This document shows positions 24,427-33,632 of a stretch of 64,000 bases of DNA, in pieces. The position numbers and the translations under genes are program-made. The DNA is taken from NCBI RefSeq assembly GCF_000712055.1, contig NZ_JOOA01000002.1:1736001-1800000 (forward strand), read 5' to 3'. The notes under the pieces were generated by a model. It did no database searches and was not told the DNA's origin. It saw only the letters and a list, made by a program, of their open reading frames with translations. This stretch comes from Ruminococcus sp. HUN007 (lineage in GTDB: Bacteria; Bacillota; Clostridia; Oscillospirales; Ruminococcaceae). Numbering within the stretch: position 1 is the stretch's first letter; each line of letters opens with the position of its first letter.

Positions 24427-27315
24427 TTACTGAAAACCTGATACCCGGCTGACGGGATCCATACCCGCTGCAGCCCGTGAAGTTTTCATGTTATGTATCA
24501 GCCCGCAGCAGGTGCAGGTTCCTTTTTCTGTGCCCTGCCGGCAGTTCTGAATGTTTTTTTTCTTATCCATGAGAATAAATACTATCACAATGCCTATACC
24601 GGCAACAGCAAGAAGTATTCCCGGTGCAAGTCCTGCAGGGAAGAACGAAAGGCTTACCGTGTGTTCGCCCGGCATAAGTTCAGCGCCGATAAATCCTCCT
24701 GCAACGCTTCTTATATCTGTCTTCTTTCCGTCAACTTTCAGTGTCCAGCCCGGTTCATACGGGATAGATGTAAAGAAGACCTGATTTGCAGAAGCAGTAA
24801 CTGTACCTTCGATCTTTGTATCGGACCAGTTATCGTTTATGTTCCATGTATTCTGATGGAGAAGTTCGATATCCTTCTTGAATTCCTCCTCATCGAAGTA
24901 GTAGAAGAACTGGTCTGCCATGTAGGTATAATCGTTGGCTACTGTCACACGTATGCTGAATTCCTTGCCGGCTTCGTATCTGCCGAGTTTTGTGATGCAG
25001 TAGTATTCATTTTCGAAGAAATAGTTGATGAAGTTACCGCGGTAATCGTAATCCGAGATGCTTTCATCCCATTTACCGTTCCAGAGATTTACCTTCTTTT
25101 CGTATGTTGCCGGGAAGTACACGTAAACCGTGTCACCTGTCTTTGCACGGACAAAGTAGTCAATAGTCCAGTCATTTGTTGTCTTGTCGGCAACGTACTT
25201 TGTCTGGTCACCGGCACTTTCAAGGTTTATGCCTGTGTAGCGCGGCTCCTTTGTGAAGTCAAGGCGCTTGAAATACTGTTTGTCCTGACCGGTCATTGCG
25301 CTGAGAAGTCTGTTCTGGTTCTCGAACGGGTTGTTGCTGTCGATGGAAGCATTAAGAATATCAGAGCTTACCATGTATCCGATCGGGAGTGCATAAGGGT
25401 TTATGTAACGGTCGATCTGTGTTGTCTTTCCGTCAGGATGGGTGGTCACAGTTGATTCCTGGTACTGGTAAAGATCCGATACGGCAGTGTTGTTTGTATC
25501 GAGAACATACTTGATACCGAGAAGCGAGTCTGTAAGAGGTGTATTACCCTCATATCTTGTATAGTGTCCGCGGCTTACATAGCCGAGATTTCCGATCGTC
25601 TTGATCATTTTCGCATTCATTACCGAGCTTGAGTGAGTGATACCCTTAAGTCCGAATGCAATATCATCGTTTACGGTTCTCTGAAGAGGTGCTGACTTTG
25701 CCACCTTTTCAGAACGGTAAAGTCCCGGATCCTTTGCTTCCATGTCTTCCACGGCTGCACGTCCTGCTTCAATGTAATTGTAGTATGAGGAACGCATACT
25801 GTAGAGAACATCCTTGTCGATATCCTTGAGAGTATCGAACGTACTCATGAGAAGTTCACCTGAAAGCATAACGCATATGGCGATCGGGATAGCTTTTGAA
25901 TTTTGGCTTTCCCTGTACGCTGAAATGAGGATCGAGAAGCAGAGAACGCATCCTGCTGTGAACCAGAGGCCGTTGAGAACTTCGATGTTTTCGTACTTGA
26001 ACACTTTTTCCGCAACAAGCAGATAGAGAAGAATTCCGAAGAATGTACCGCCAACGGTTTCATTCTTTAAGCCGTCGAGCTTTTCAAAGCATTCGGCACC
26101 CATGCAGAGGATCACCCATGACATGATGAACGAGTAACGGTAAGGGAGCCAGTTAGGTACCTGACCGCCGTGCCACATCATATCGATCGGCTTTACATAC
26201 ATGCTGAAGAAAAGAACTGCAAGAAGAAGTGCATAACCTGTCTTGCGTCTTTTGCTTATATTCTGGTTCATAAAGAAAAGCGGAAGAAGAAGGATAGCGA
26301 TCGTACCGCAGTATATTTCAGGCAGGCCTTCGTTTCTTACTGTATCGTAGCTTGAAGGCAGAAGCTTTGAAAGAATGTCGATGGAATCGAACTGAAGGCG
26401 AACGGAATAGTCAGGAGTTGAGAACTCAAACTTTCCGAGGCTGAGAGCCTTGTAGACCGGAAGGATCATGAAAGCGGCACACATTCCGGCAACAGCTGAA
26501 CAGTAACCGAATCTTACTGCTGTGTTTACGTGTTCCTTTACAGTGATGTTTTCCTTTTCGGTACCGAGGAAATTGTAGTAAAGGAAATAGATAACGCTGA
26601 ATATTGCAAGCATAAATCCGATGTAGAAGTTTGCGACAAACATAAGCGCAAGCGGAATGATGTAGTTTGCTCTTGCTTTTCTGTCAACAAGATATTCGAT
26701 GCCGAGAGCTATCATCGGAAGAAGAATAAGTCCGTCAAGCCACATCGGATCCATGAGCTGGATAACTGCATATGCGCAGAGTGCAAAGGCAGTTGAGAAG
26801 ATGAGCGAATTGAGAGGCTTCATCTTTTTGGAATGCTGCAGGTAATAGCTGAATGTAACGCCTATTGAACCCAGCTTGCAGAGCTGCATGAGAAGCAGAC
26901 TTTCGAGAATCATTGTTCTCGGCAGCAGCATTACTATAAGTGTATAAGGACTGGCAAGATAATAGCCGATGATGCCCATGAATTCACCGGACAGGTTTCT
27001 TGACCAGTTGTAGAAAATGCTGCCCTTGCCCCAGAGAGCGTCCCTCAGGGCTTCAAAATAGTAAACGTACTGACCGTTTAAGTCGAGTACAAGAACCGCA
27101 CCGTCGTGCGCGATCTTTCGTCTCGGAACGTTTTCAAAGTTGGTACCCATCCATTTTCCGATCGGGTACACGTCAAACAGTCCGTATGCAAGTGCCATGA
27201 TGATAAAAGGTATGAAAAAAGCGTATATATAGTATCTGTTGTTATACAGCCATTTCGTCACTTTATCCCAGACACCGGACTTTGCCTGCGGCGCAGGCTT
27301 AGCTGTCTTTTCCAT
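24427..27315 (-). CDS. YfhO family membrane protein
   Basis: About 962 residues from the ATG at 27315, which has AGGAGG six bases upstream. It has many membrane segments in the first 500 residues, a large extracytoplasmic part (about residues 520-890) and a last helix ending DKKKN. The NGQYVYYFEALRDALWG stretch and the LMDPMWLDGLILLPMIALGIEYL block are characteristic of YfhO proteins. These are GT-C-like polytopic proteins linked in Firmicutes to glycosylation of lipoteichoic acid or other surface polymers. No partner glycosyltransferase is adjacent, so the substrate is unknown. Confidence 0.88.
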   Translation of the reverse strand: MEKTAKPAPQAKSGVWDKVTKWLYNNRYYIYAFFIPFIIMALAYGLFDVYPIGKWMGTNFENVPRRKIAHDGAVLVLDLNGQYVYYFEALRDALWGKGSIFYNWSRNLSGEFMGIIGYYLASPYTLIVMLLPRTMILESLLLMQLCKLGSIGVTFSYYLQHSKKMKPLNSLIFSTAFALCAYAVIQLMDPMWLDGLILLPMIALGIEYLVDRKARANYIIPLALMFVANFYIGFMLAIFSVIYFLYYNFLGTEKENITVKEHVNTAVRFGYCSAVAGMCAAFMILPVYKALSLGKFEFSTPDYSVRLQFDSIDILSKLLPSSYDTVRNEGLPEIYCGTIAILLLPLFFMNQNISKRRKTGYALLLAVLFFSMYVKPIDMMWHGGQVPNWLPYRYSFIMSWVILCMGAECFEKLDGLKNETVGGTFFGILLYLLVAEKVFKYENIEVLNGLWFTAGCVLCFSILISAYRESQNSKAIPIAICVMLSGELLMSTFDTLKDIDKDVLYSMRSSYYNYIEAGRAAVEDMEAKDPGLYRSEKVAKSAPLQRTVNDDIAFGLKGITHSSSVMNAKMIKTIGNLGYVSRGHYTRYEGNTPLTDSLLGIKYVLDTNNTAVSDLYQYQESTVTTHPDGKTTQIDRYINPYALPIGYMVSSDILNASIDSNNPFENQNRLLSAMTGQDKQYFKRLDFTKEPRYTGINLESAGDQTKYVADKTTNDWTIDYFVRAKTGDTVYVYFPATYEKKVNLWNGKWDESISDYDYRGNFINYFFENEYYCITKLGRYEAGKEFSIRVTVANDYTYMADQFFYYFDEEEFKKDIELLHQNTWNINDNWSDTKIEGTVTASANQVFFTSIPYEPGWTLKVDGKKTDIRSVAGGFIGAELMPGEHTVSLSFFPAGLAPGILLAVAGIGIVIVFILMDKKKNIQNCRQGTEKGTCTCCGLIHNMKTSRAAAGMDPVSRVSGFQ

Positions 27316-27458
27316 CTGTAACCTCCTGATTATCAACTTGATATGAATGAACACATATAAATTAATTATACCTCATTTATTGTGCTTTTACAAGTATTTT
27401 TTATACGTACCCCGCGTTCCGCCCGCTTCAGCACAAACAGCCTTTTCCTTATTTATAA

Positions 27459-27566
27459 GGAAACACTGATTAAATCGGAAATCCGGCTTTACCGGATTTG
27501 CGAAGGCGGGATTTGCGGGGCTTCTCCCCGGACCCCACGCTGATTTATGAATAAATCAGCCTTTCC
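27459..27566. repeat. MITE-like element, copy 2 (inverted)
   Basis: Reverse-complement copy of 22125-22231: GGAAACACTGATTAAATC at one end, GCTGATTTATGAATAAATCAGC at the other, with the AAATCCGG hairpin inside. It lies between two divergent genes. Confidence 0.8.
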
Positions 27567-27585
27567 ATAATAATAAAAAAATCTA

Positions 27586-27614
27586 TTGACGCGGCCGCAA
27601 TTTTGGGTTATTAT
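27586..27614 (+). promoter_or_regulatory. Promoter of SPFH gene
   Basis: TTGACG, 17 bases, TATTAT, directly after the MITE-like element. Confidence 0.65.
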
Positions 27615-27698
27615 TAATATATGTTCTTTTAAGGGACATGAGAAAACCAGATTCATCATTTTATGACGGATTTAAATTTGAAGGGAGATTTAAGTTTT

Positions 27699-28982
27699 AT
27701 GGGACTTTTACAGGTAGCAATCGGAGCAACAATGAGCACATTAGGCGATGCCTACAAGGAGTTTTTCTACTGTGACTCATTACCGAATGATGTTCTCGTT
27801 GTAAGAGGAAGAAAGCACAGCGACAAGGGTGCACACAACAACGGCAATGACAACGTTATTTCAAGAGGCAGCAAGATCGCCGTAAACGACGGTCAGTGCA
27901 TGATCATCACAGACCAGGGCCACATCGTTGACGTTGTAGCAACACCGGGTGAATATGAATTCACTCAGTCCTCATCACCAAGCATTTTTGCAAGCGATGA
28001 AAAGTTAGGCGCAAAGCTCAAGGCCACACTTGCACAGATCGGAAGTGCTATTTCAATGGGCGGCGACTCAGGCAAGGAACAGCGCGTTTACTATATTAAC
28101 ATGAAGGAGATCATGGACAACAGATTCGGTACACAGAATCCTGTTCCGTTCAGAGTAGTTGACAACAAGATCGGTCTTGATATCGACACAGCTATCCGCT
28201 GCAACGGTACATACACATACAAGATCACTGATCCTCTTCTCTTCTTTACAAATGTATGCGGCAACATTCAGCAGCAGTTCGACCGTTCACAGATCGACGC
28301 ACAGCTCAAGTCTGAGTTCCTCGATGCTCTCCAGCCTGGATTCGCACAGATCTCAGCAATGGGCATCAGATACAGCGAAGTACCGGGCAAGACACAGGTA
28401 CTCAAGGATGCCATGAACGAAGCTCTTGCAGCAGAATGGGCTGAAAGACGCGGCATCTCACTCGAAAGGATCTCGATCAACTCAGTAACTCTTCCTAAGG
28501 AAGACGAAGACATGATCAAGCAGGCTCAGAGAACAGGCATGATGCAGAATGCCAACTACGCTGCAGCTACAATGGTAAATGCACAGGCTGAAGCAATGCA
28601 GGCAGCTGCAAAGAACTCAGGCGGTGCAATGAACGGATTCATGGGAATGAACATGGCAATGAACGCAGGCGGCATGAACGCTCAGAACCTCTTCGCCATG
28701 GGACAGCAGCAGCAGGCTCAGGCTGCACAGGCAGCTCCTGCAGCAGATTCATGGACATGCTCATGCGGTGCTGTAAACACAGGCAAGTTCTGTTCTGAAT
28801 GCGCTTCTCCTAAGCCGGCTCCGGCAGGTTCATGGACATGCTCATGCGGTACAGTAAACACTGGTAAGTTCTGTTCTGAATGCGCTTCTCCTAAGCCGGC
28901 AGACCAGGGCTCATGGACATGCTCATGCGGCGCAGTAAACACAGGCAAGTTCTGCTCTGAATGCGCTTCACCAAGACCATAA
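27699..28982 (+). CDS. SPFH-domain protein with three tandem C-terminal zinc ribbons
   Basis: About 427 residues from the ATG at 27699 (GAAGGGAGA upstream; an in-frame ATG at 27663 lacks a site). The first 280 residues are the SPFH/band-7-like domain of the bacterial YdjI-type group, with DAYKEFFYCDSLPNDVLVVRG and FRVVDNKIGLDIDTAIRCNGTYTYKITDP. A Met/Ala/Gln-rich linker follows. Then come three nearly identical zinc ribbons of the pattern SWTCSCGAVNTGKFCSECA. Codon use is strongly biased. The SPFH group scaffolds membrane microdomains or envelope stress complexes; the role of the repeated zinc ribbons is unknown. Confidence 0.88.
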   Translation: MGLLQVAIGATMSTLGDAYKEFFYCDSLPNDVLVVRGRKHSDKGAHNNGNDNVISRGSKIAVNDGQCMIITDQGHIVDVVATPGEYEFTQSSSPSIFASDEKLGAKLKATLAQIGSAISMGGDSGKEQRVYYINMKEIMDNRFGTQNPVPFRVVDNKIGLDIDTAIRCNGTYTYKITDPLLFFTNVCGNIQQQFDRSQIDAQLKSEFLDALQPGFAQISAMGIRYSEVPGKTQVLKDAMNEALAAEWAERRGISLERISINSVTLPKEDEDMIKQAQRTGMMQNANYAAATMVNAQAEAMQAAAKNSGGAMNGFMGMNMAMNAGGMNAQNLFAMGQQQQAQAAQAAPAADSWTCSCGAVNTGKFCSECASPKPAPAGSWTCSCGTVNTGKFCSECASPKPADQGSWTCSCGAVNTGKFCSECASPRP

Positions 28983-29006
28983 CAGCACTGACAATAACAG
29001 AAATGT

Positions 29007-29045
29007 TTTTCGGGGGACAGAATTCTGCTCTGTCCCCCGTGTTTT
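29007..29045 (+). terminator. Terminator of SPFH gene
   Basis: Stem CGGGGGACAG / CTGTCCCCCG followed by TGTTTTGT. Confidence 0.88.
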
Positions 29046-29077
29046 GTCTTTGAAATCAGACCGGCACAGTAAAAAGA

Positions 29078-29126
29078 TCATCCCGCTGTAAATGCAGGCG
29101 CGAAGCAGCTGCTTTTTCAGCGGGAT
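29078..29126. repeat. Nested palindrome
   Basis: CATCCCGCTG ... AGCGGGATG encloses a second hairpin around gcgcgaagcagctgc. A smaller palindrome (CTGCAGAA / TTCTGCAG, 29184-29210) follows and may end the VWA gene transcript. Confidence 0.5.
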
Positions 29127-29218
29127 GTTTCTTTTGTTATGAAGGCAGTTTTTTCTATGTCAAAGGGGAAGATCGCTTAACAGGCTGCAGAATTCTTTTC
29201 CGTTCTGCAGTATAAATT

Positions 29219-30826
29219 TTATATTCCTGATTCCTTTACGAGCTTCTTAAACTCGGTCTTGTACTGATCGTCCTTAAGATCGGTTTCATCAAGCATTTCA
29301 AGTACTGATTCTCTGGTCGCAGTTCCCTTGTTTTCACTGTCACGGAGGATCATTCCGAACTCAGCTACTGCTGCTGCGAAACGCATGTCATCGTCCATCT
29401 TTTCGGAATATGCTCCGAAGGTCACAGGGTAAGTCAGAAGTCTGCTTTCATCCTCATCAGGTTCCTTGTAGCGTACTGAAACAGTCAGGTATTCGCCGTT
29501 GTCCTTTCCTTCATCGGCGCTGCTGTACTTCAGATCCGATGAGTCGAACTTCATTTCACTGTCGGCAAAGGCAACTTCATAAAGCGCCGTTACTGAATGT
29601 CCTGCGCCTACTTCACCGGCATCTTTGCTGTCATCGGCAAAATCTTCTGATGACAGTGCGCGGTTTTCGTAACCGATAAGTCTGTACCCCTTTATATAAG
29701 CCGGGTTGAATTCGACCTGTATCTTTACGTCCTTCGCAACAGTGACAAGTGTTCCTCCCATTTCATCAACCAGCACTTTCTTTGCTTCTTTTATGCTGTC
29801 GATGTATGAGTAGTTTCCGTTACCGTTATCAGCAAGGGTCTCCATTTTGTTGTCCTTGATGTTTCCGGTACCGAAGCCAAGAACAGAAAGATACACACCG
29901 CTCTTACACTTTTTCTCAACCAGTCTCTTAAGTTCGCTTTCGCTGGATATGCCTACATTAAGGTCGCCGTCAGTGGCAAGGATTATACGGTTGTTTCCGC
30001 CTTCTATAAAATGCTTTTCAGCTATCTCGTATGCAGTACTGATACCTGCAGCTCCTGCCGTTGATCCGCCGGCTTCCAGTGAGTCTATGGCTGAAAGTAT
30101 TTTATCCCTGCTTTCACCGCTTACTCCGTCAAGTACCACACTGTCAGTACCTGCATAGGTCACGATCGATATTCTGTCTCTCTCGTCAAGCTCATCTGCC
30201 AGGACCGAGAATGATTTCTGCACCAGCGGAAGCTTGTCTGCATCGTACATTGAACCGCTTACATCTATAAGGAACACAAGGTTCATCGGTTCACGCTCTG
30301 TAAAATCGATATCCTTTGCATGAAGTCCGACACGCATAAGCTTTGTGTCAGCGTTCCACGGACAGTCGGTTATCTGAGTGTTCACTGAGAAAGGTTCGCC
30401 TGACTTCGGCTGCGGATAATCGTAGTGGAAATAATTAAGCATCTCTTCTATTCTGACCGCATCAGGATTTACCTTATTACCGCTCTGTATTATTCTGCGG
30501 ACATTTGCGTATGAAGCAGTATCCACATCCACTGAGAAAGTTGACAGCGGATCCGCCTTTACGCTCTTAAAACCGCTTTCATTTATTACACTGTATTCTT
30601 CATTATCCGATACCGTAATATCCTGATCATAAATATAATCCGGTTTATAGTCTTCGGCAGCATTATCTGCCTGATATTCATAATATGTATCATTTCTGCC
30701 GCCTGAACTGCCTGTATATGATGTAGATGAAGGTGCTCCGGACGGATGCGCTCCGCATCCGGTAAACAGCATTGATGCTGACATTAATAATGCAAATACA
30801 GATATTGTTTTCCTGTTAATACTCAT
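29219..30826 (-). CDS. VWA-domain lipoprotein (YfbK-like)
   Basis: A 535-residue protein with a lipoprotein signal, lipobox LFTGC. The N-terminal block FSVDVDTASYANVRRIIQSG and VRIEEMLNYFHYDYP is the VWA-associated domain of YfbK-type proteins. Then comes a VWA domain with the metal site DVSGSMYD near residue 190 and ATDGDLNVGISS. The C-terminal region matches the DUF3520-type end (YTVSVRYKEPDEDESR-like). It is anchored outside the membrane, probably for metal-dependent protein contacts. The ATG has GGAGCG upstream and a promoter at 30992-31020. Confidence 0.88.
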   Translation of the reverse strand: MSINRKTISVFALLMSASMLFTGCGAHPSGAPSSTSYTGSSGGRNDTYYEYQADNAAEDYKPDYIYDQDITVSDNEEYSVINESGFKSVKADPLSTFSVDVDTASYANVRRIIQSGNKVNPDAVRIEEMLNYFHYDYPQPKSGEPFSVNTQITDCPWNADTKLMRVGLHAKDIDFTEREPMNLVFLIDVSGSMYDADKLPLVQKSFSVLADELDERDRISIVTYAGTDSVVLDGVSGESRDKILSAIDSLEAGGSTAGAAGISTAYEIAEKHFIEGGNNRIILATDGDLNVGISSESELKRLVEKKCKSGVYLSVLGFGTGNIKDNKMETLADNGNGNYSYIDSIKEAKKVLVDEMGGTLVTVAKDVKIQVEFNPAYIKGYRLIGYENRALSSEDFADDSKDAGEVGAGHSVTALYEVAFADSEMKFDSSDLKYSSADEGKDNGEYLTVSVRYKEPDEDESRLLTYPVTFGAYSEKMDDDMRFAAAVAEFGMILRDSENKGTATRESVLEMLDETDLKDDQYKTEFKKLVKESGI

Positions 30827-30873
30827 AAAAACGCTCCTTTTCGTTTTTGATTTCCTTTTGATCCAGGGGGATA

Positions 30874-30893
30874 TGCGGAGCTTTCGCTCCGCA
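30874..30893 (-). promoter_or_regulatory. Leader hairpin of VWA gene
   Basis: TGCGGAGC / GCTCCGCA stem in the 165-base leader. Nothing else was recognised between the gene start and its promoter. Confidence 0.45.
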
Positions 30894-30991
30894 CCCTGAA
30901 CATCTTCATTCTAAAATTCTTCTATTCTGATTTTTCCTTATCGCACAATACAAGAGCTTTGTTTTCCGCTTTTATTGTTTGATTTGATTAG

Positions 30992-31020
30992 ATTATACCA
31001 TCTGCAGAGGTATATCTCAA
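30992..31020 (-). promoter_or_regulatory. Promoter of VWA lipoprotein gene
   Basis: TTGAGA, 17 bases, TATAAT on the minus strand. Confidence 0.65.
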
Positions 31021-31209
31021 CAACAGGGCACTTACAGTCCGGTGAGAATTGAGTTACATTTATTTAAAAACCGGAATCATTTTTTAAGAATCAGAGTCAA
31101 AACCGTCAGTGCTTTTCTTTTTTCTGTAATATTATTCTGTAAGGACAAGGCGGGAAAACCGGAAAAACGGAATTTTAAGAATGTTTACAAAAAGGTTGCA
31201 TTTTTTGTA

Positions 31210-31238
31210 TTGCAACAGAATGTATTTTGCTGTATGAT
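31210..31238 (+). promoter_or_regulatory. Promoter of GH16 gene
   Basis: TTGCAA, 17 bases, TATGAT. It gives a leader of about 137 bases with alternative hairpins. Confidence 0.65.
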
Positions 31239-31262
31239 AAAGATGTTGGTTTTTGAACGTAA

Positions 31263-31358
31263 GGAAATTACTGATCGGCGGAGCCGGAACACGGACGAAA
31301 TATCAGTTCCCGGCGTTCTCATTTCCTGCATGGCGGAAATGAAGCTTACCGGTATTTC
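31263..31358 (+). promoter_or_regulatory. Structured leader with mutually exclusive pairings
   Basis: GGAAAT (31263) and ACTGAT (31270) can pair with ATTTCC (31321) and ATCAGT (31302) to close a large hairpin. ATTTCC can instead pair with GGAAAT at 31335, and that in turn with ATTTC at 31354. No known riboswitch consensus was recognised. Confidence 0.35.
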
Positions 31359-31381
31359 TTAAGATTTAAGGAGATGAAAGT

Positions 31382-33391
31382 ATGATATTCAGGCATATTC
31401 CACGGCTTGCGGCAGCTGCAGTGATCACTGCGTCGCTCTTTTTAAGCAGCGTATCTGCCGCTGAATCAGCTGTAAAATTCAGCACAGGAAACAGAAAGAT
31501 CATCACTGATCTTATTCTGTTAAAATCAATGGTGAACGGAGAAACAGCATCTGACACGGAAGCGGACATAAACAGTGACGGTACTGTTAATTCCGGCGAT
31601 GCAGTCATTCTGGCGGACTACCTGCTCGGAAAATCGGAACTGCCGGAAAAGAAACCGGTCACTCCTCCGTCATCTGATCCGGGTGAAAAAGCGACTACAT
31701 CTGTCATTGCTTCGGAAGATATATGCATACGCGGCGACGGAACCGTTGACGAAGAGGAAGGTATCATTAATGTTGCCGGATTCAACGCAGCGAAGCGCAG
31801 AAATGTCTACGTCAAATTCAAAGCTGATGAACTTAATTTAAAAAACGTAAACAAGGCTGAGATCGAACTGCGCCTTGACAGGACTGCAAACGGAAACACT
31901 GAAGTAAAGATCGCTGCATGCGGCAGCAGCTGGAGCGAATCCGCTCCGCCGGAATACAAGTCCGTACCTGATTCATACGGTCTGTGTGACGTGGTGGTAA
32001 CAAACCACAACACCGACGCAGGAAAGACGATAAAGTTTGACGTTACCGACGTTGTAAGGGAGAATCCTGAAGCTAAGGAATTCAACTTCGTCCTCTGGTG
32101 CGACCACGAAAACAACTCCGATGCAGTGAGCAATCTCGCACTGTTCAACTCCAGAGAATCACAGAATCCGCCGAAGCTCACAGTTTACAGCGGCCCGTCG
32201 GAAGCAGCCGATGCGCCTGCACTGAAGGCGGATGGTACATTTGTAAGATTTGAGATACCTGCAAAAGCCGGAAGCTTTTTAAGAGTTTCGAAAGGCGCAC
32301 TTACCTCATCACGAAACGTTTCACCGCTCTCGGACGCACGCTTCACGGAAGTTACCGGATTCAAGGGTGAAAACACTGTAAGCTTTGAATCCCAGAGCGA
32401 AAAGGGATCGTATCTGTGCAGGAAAAACGGCGGCAGCGAAATAATCCTTGCCAAAGACGACGGCAGCGAAGAGTTCAAAAACAACGCCTCATTTATAAAA
32501 ACAAAGGGACTTGCCAAGGGAACGAGCTATCAGGCATACGGTCTGCCGGGACGCTATCTTTCATGCACCGGAAACAGTTTCTACGTGACCGGCGCTGATA
32601 CGGACGAACGAAAGAGCAATGCCTCATTCCTCATGCGCAGCCACAGCAATGTTATAATGTCCGATGAATTCGAGGGCGACTCACTTGATACAAACGTATG
32701 GGCATACAGCTATCCGTGGGCTGACCACCACAACTACAGCGCTGTTGTAAGAAAATCACAGGTAGCTGTACGTGACGGAAAACTGGTACTTACCGCTACA
32801 AGAGTTGCCGACGACAACTGGATCAAGGACGACAAGGGCGAAACAGGATACACCGACAACATCGGCGAAAAGAAATGGAGAAAGTACTCGCACCTCACAG
32901 GCGTTGTACATCTTCCGTTCAAAAACTATCCGTTAAACGGAAACCTGTACATGGAAGGCCGCTTCAGAATGCCGGACAAGAGCGGATTCTGGCCTGCTTT
33001 CTGGCTCAACGGAAACAACAGCTGGCCGCCGGAAATAGATATTTTCGAATATTTAAGCAACACTCCGGAAAAGATCTACGTTGGTATCCATCGTCAGGAC
33101 AAGTCAAGGGACAACGGCGACGGCGGCGCAGGCTGGTGGATCGAAAGAAACGCGACCTTCTTCCAGAAGGAATTCCACACCTACGCACTTGACTGGAGCG
33201 ACACCTACATAAACTACTACATCGACGACATTCTCGTAAAGTCCATCGAAGACAAGGCGTACATCGACAACCAGAAGAACATGTACCTCATCATCAATCT
33301 CGGCGTAGGCGGCTGGGCCGAAGAGCCGAAGGACAACGTAGATGACAACACGACCTACGAATGTGACTACGTGCATATTTATGGGTATTGA
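31382..33391 (+). CDS. Dockerin-bearing GH16 beta-glucanase with two accessory modules
   Basis: A 669-residue secreted enzyme. The signal peptide is followed by an unusual N-terminal dockerin (DLILLKSMVNGE; DINSDGTVNSGDAVILADYLL). Next is a DNRLRE/CBM96-like beta-sandwich (about residues 110-280, with FDVTDVVRENP and LALFNSRES). Then an AbfB/CBM42-like region (about 290-420, with GSFLRVSKGAL and GLPGRYLSCTGNSFYV). The GH16 catalytic domain comes last, with the E-x-D-x-x-E site PPEIDIFEY (E551, D553, E556). The family cleaves beta-1,3 or beta-1,4 glucans and related galactans; specificity is not deducible here. The ATG has TTAAGGAG upstream. Presumably attached to a cellulosome-like complex by its dockerin. 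Confidence 0.9.
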   Translation: MIFRHIPRLAAAAVITASLFLSSVSAAESAVKFSTGNRKIITDLILLKSMVNGETASDTEADINSDGTVNSGDAVILADYLLGKSELPEKKPVTPPSSDPGEKATTSVIASEDICIRGDGTVDEEEGIINVAGFNAAKRRNVYVKFKADELNLKNVNKAEIELRLDRTANGNTEVKIAACGSSWSESAPPEYKSVPDSYGLCDVVVTNHNTDAGKTIKFDVTDVVRENPEAKEFNFVLWCDHENNSDAVSNLALFNSRESQNPPKLTVYSGPSEAADAPALKADGTFVRFEIPAKAGSFLRVSKGALTSSRNVSPLSDARFTEVTGFKGENTVSFESQSEKGSYLCRKNGGSEIILAKDDGSEEFKNNASFIKTKGLAKGTSYQAYGLPGRYLSCTGNSFYVTGADTDERKSNASFLMRSHSNVIMSDEFEGDSLDTNVWAYSYPWADHHNYSAVVRKSQVAVRDGKLVLTATRVADDNWIKDDKGETGYTDNIGEKKWRKYSHLTGVVHLPFKNYPLNGNLYMEGRFRMPDKSGFWPAFWLNGNNSWPPEIDIFEYLSNTPEKIYVGIHRQDKSRDNGDGGAGWWIERNATFFQKEFHTYALDWSDTYINYYIDDILVKSIEDKAYIDNQKNMYLIINLGVGGWAEEPKDNVDDNTTYECDYVHIYGY

Positions 33392-33429
33392 TAACCGCTC
33401 CGCAGATCTGCATTGAAAATTCAAAAACA

Positions 33430-33466
33430 TCAGGCAGCAAGTAATAGATCAGCTCGCTGCCTTGTT
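33430..33466 (+). terminator. Terminator of GH16 gene
   Basis: Stem AGGCAGC / GCTGCCT followed by TGTTTTATT. Confidence 0.75.
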
Positions 33467-33544
33467 TTATTATTAAATACCACTTTACGCTTCCTTCTAC
33501 ACAAATGATCGATGTTGTTTCAATACATCTTTTATCAAAAAGTA

Positions 33545-33574
33545 TTGATACACCTTATCGAAAAATGGTATAAT
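33545..33574 (+). promoter_or_regulatory. Promoter of ATPase gene 1
   Basis: TTGATA, 18 bases, TATAAT. The same promoter, with the same AAAAATGG before the -10 box, precedes ATPase gene 2 at 52874. Confidence 0.75.
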
Positions 33575-33632
33575 AAAGATTGTCAGATAAATTAATCGGA
33601 TCAAGATCATAAAGAAAGTGAGGATCGTGCAG

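Noticed and set aside
31042..31362. 106-codon open frame before the GH16 gene
   Set aside because: It covers the GH16 promoter and leader, lacks a ribosome binding site and has no protein-like pattern.
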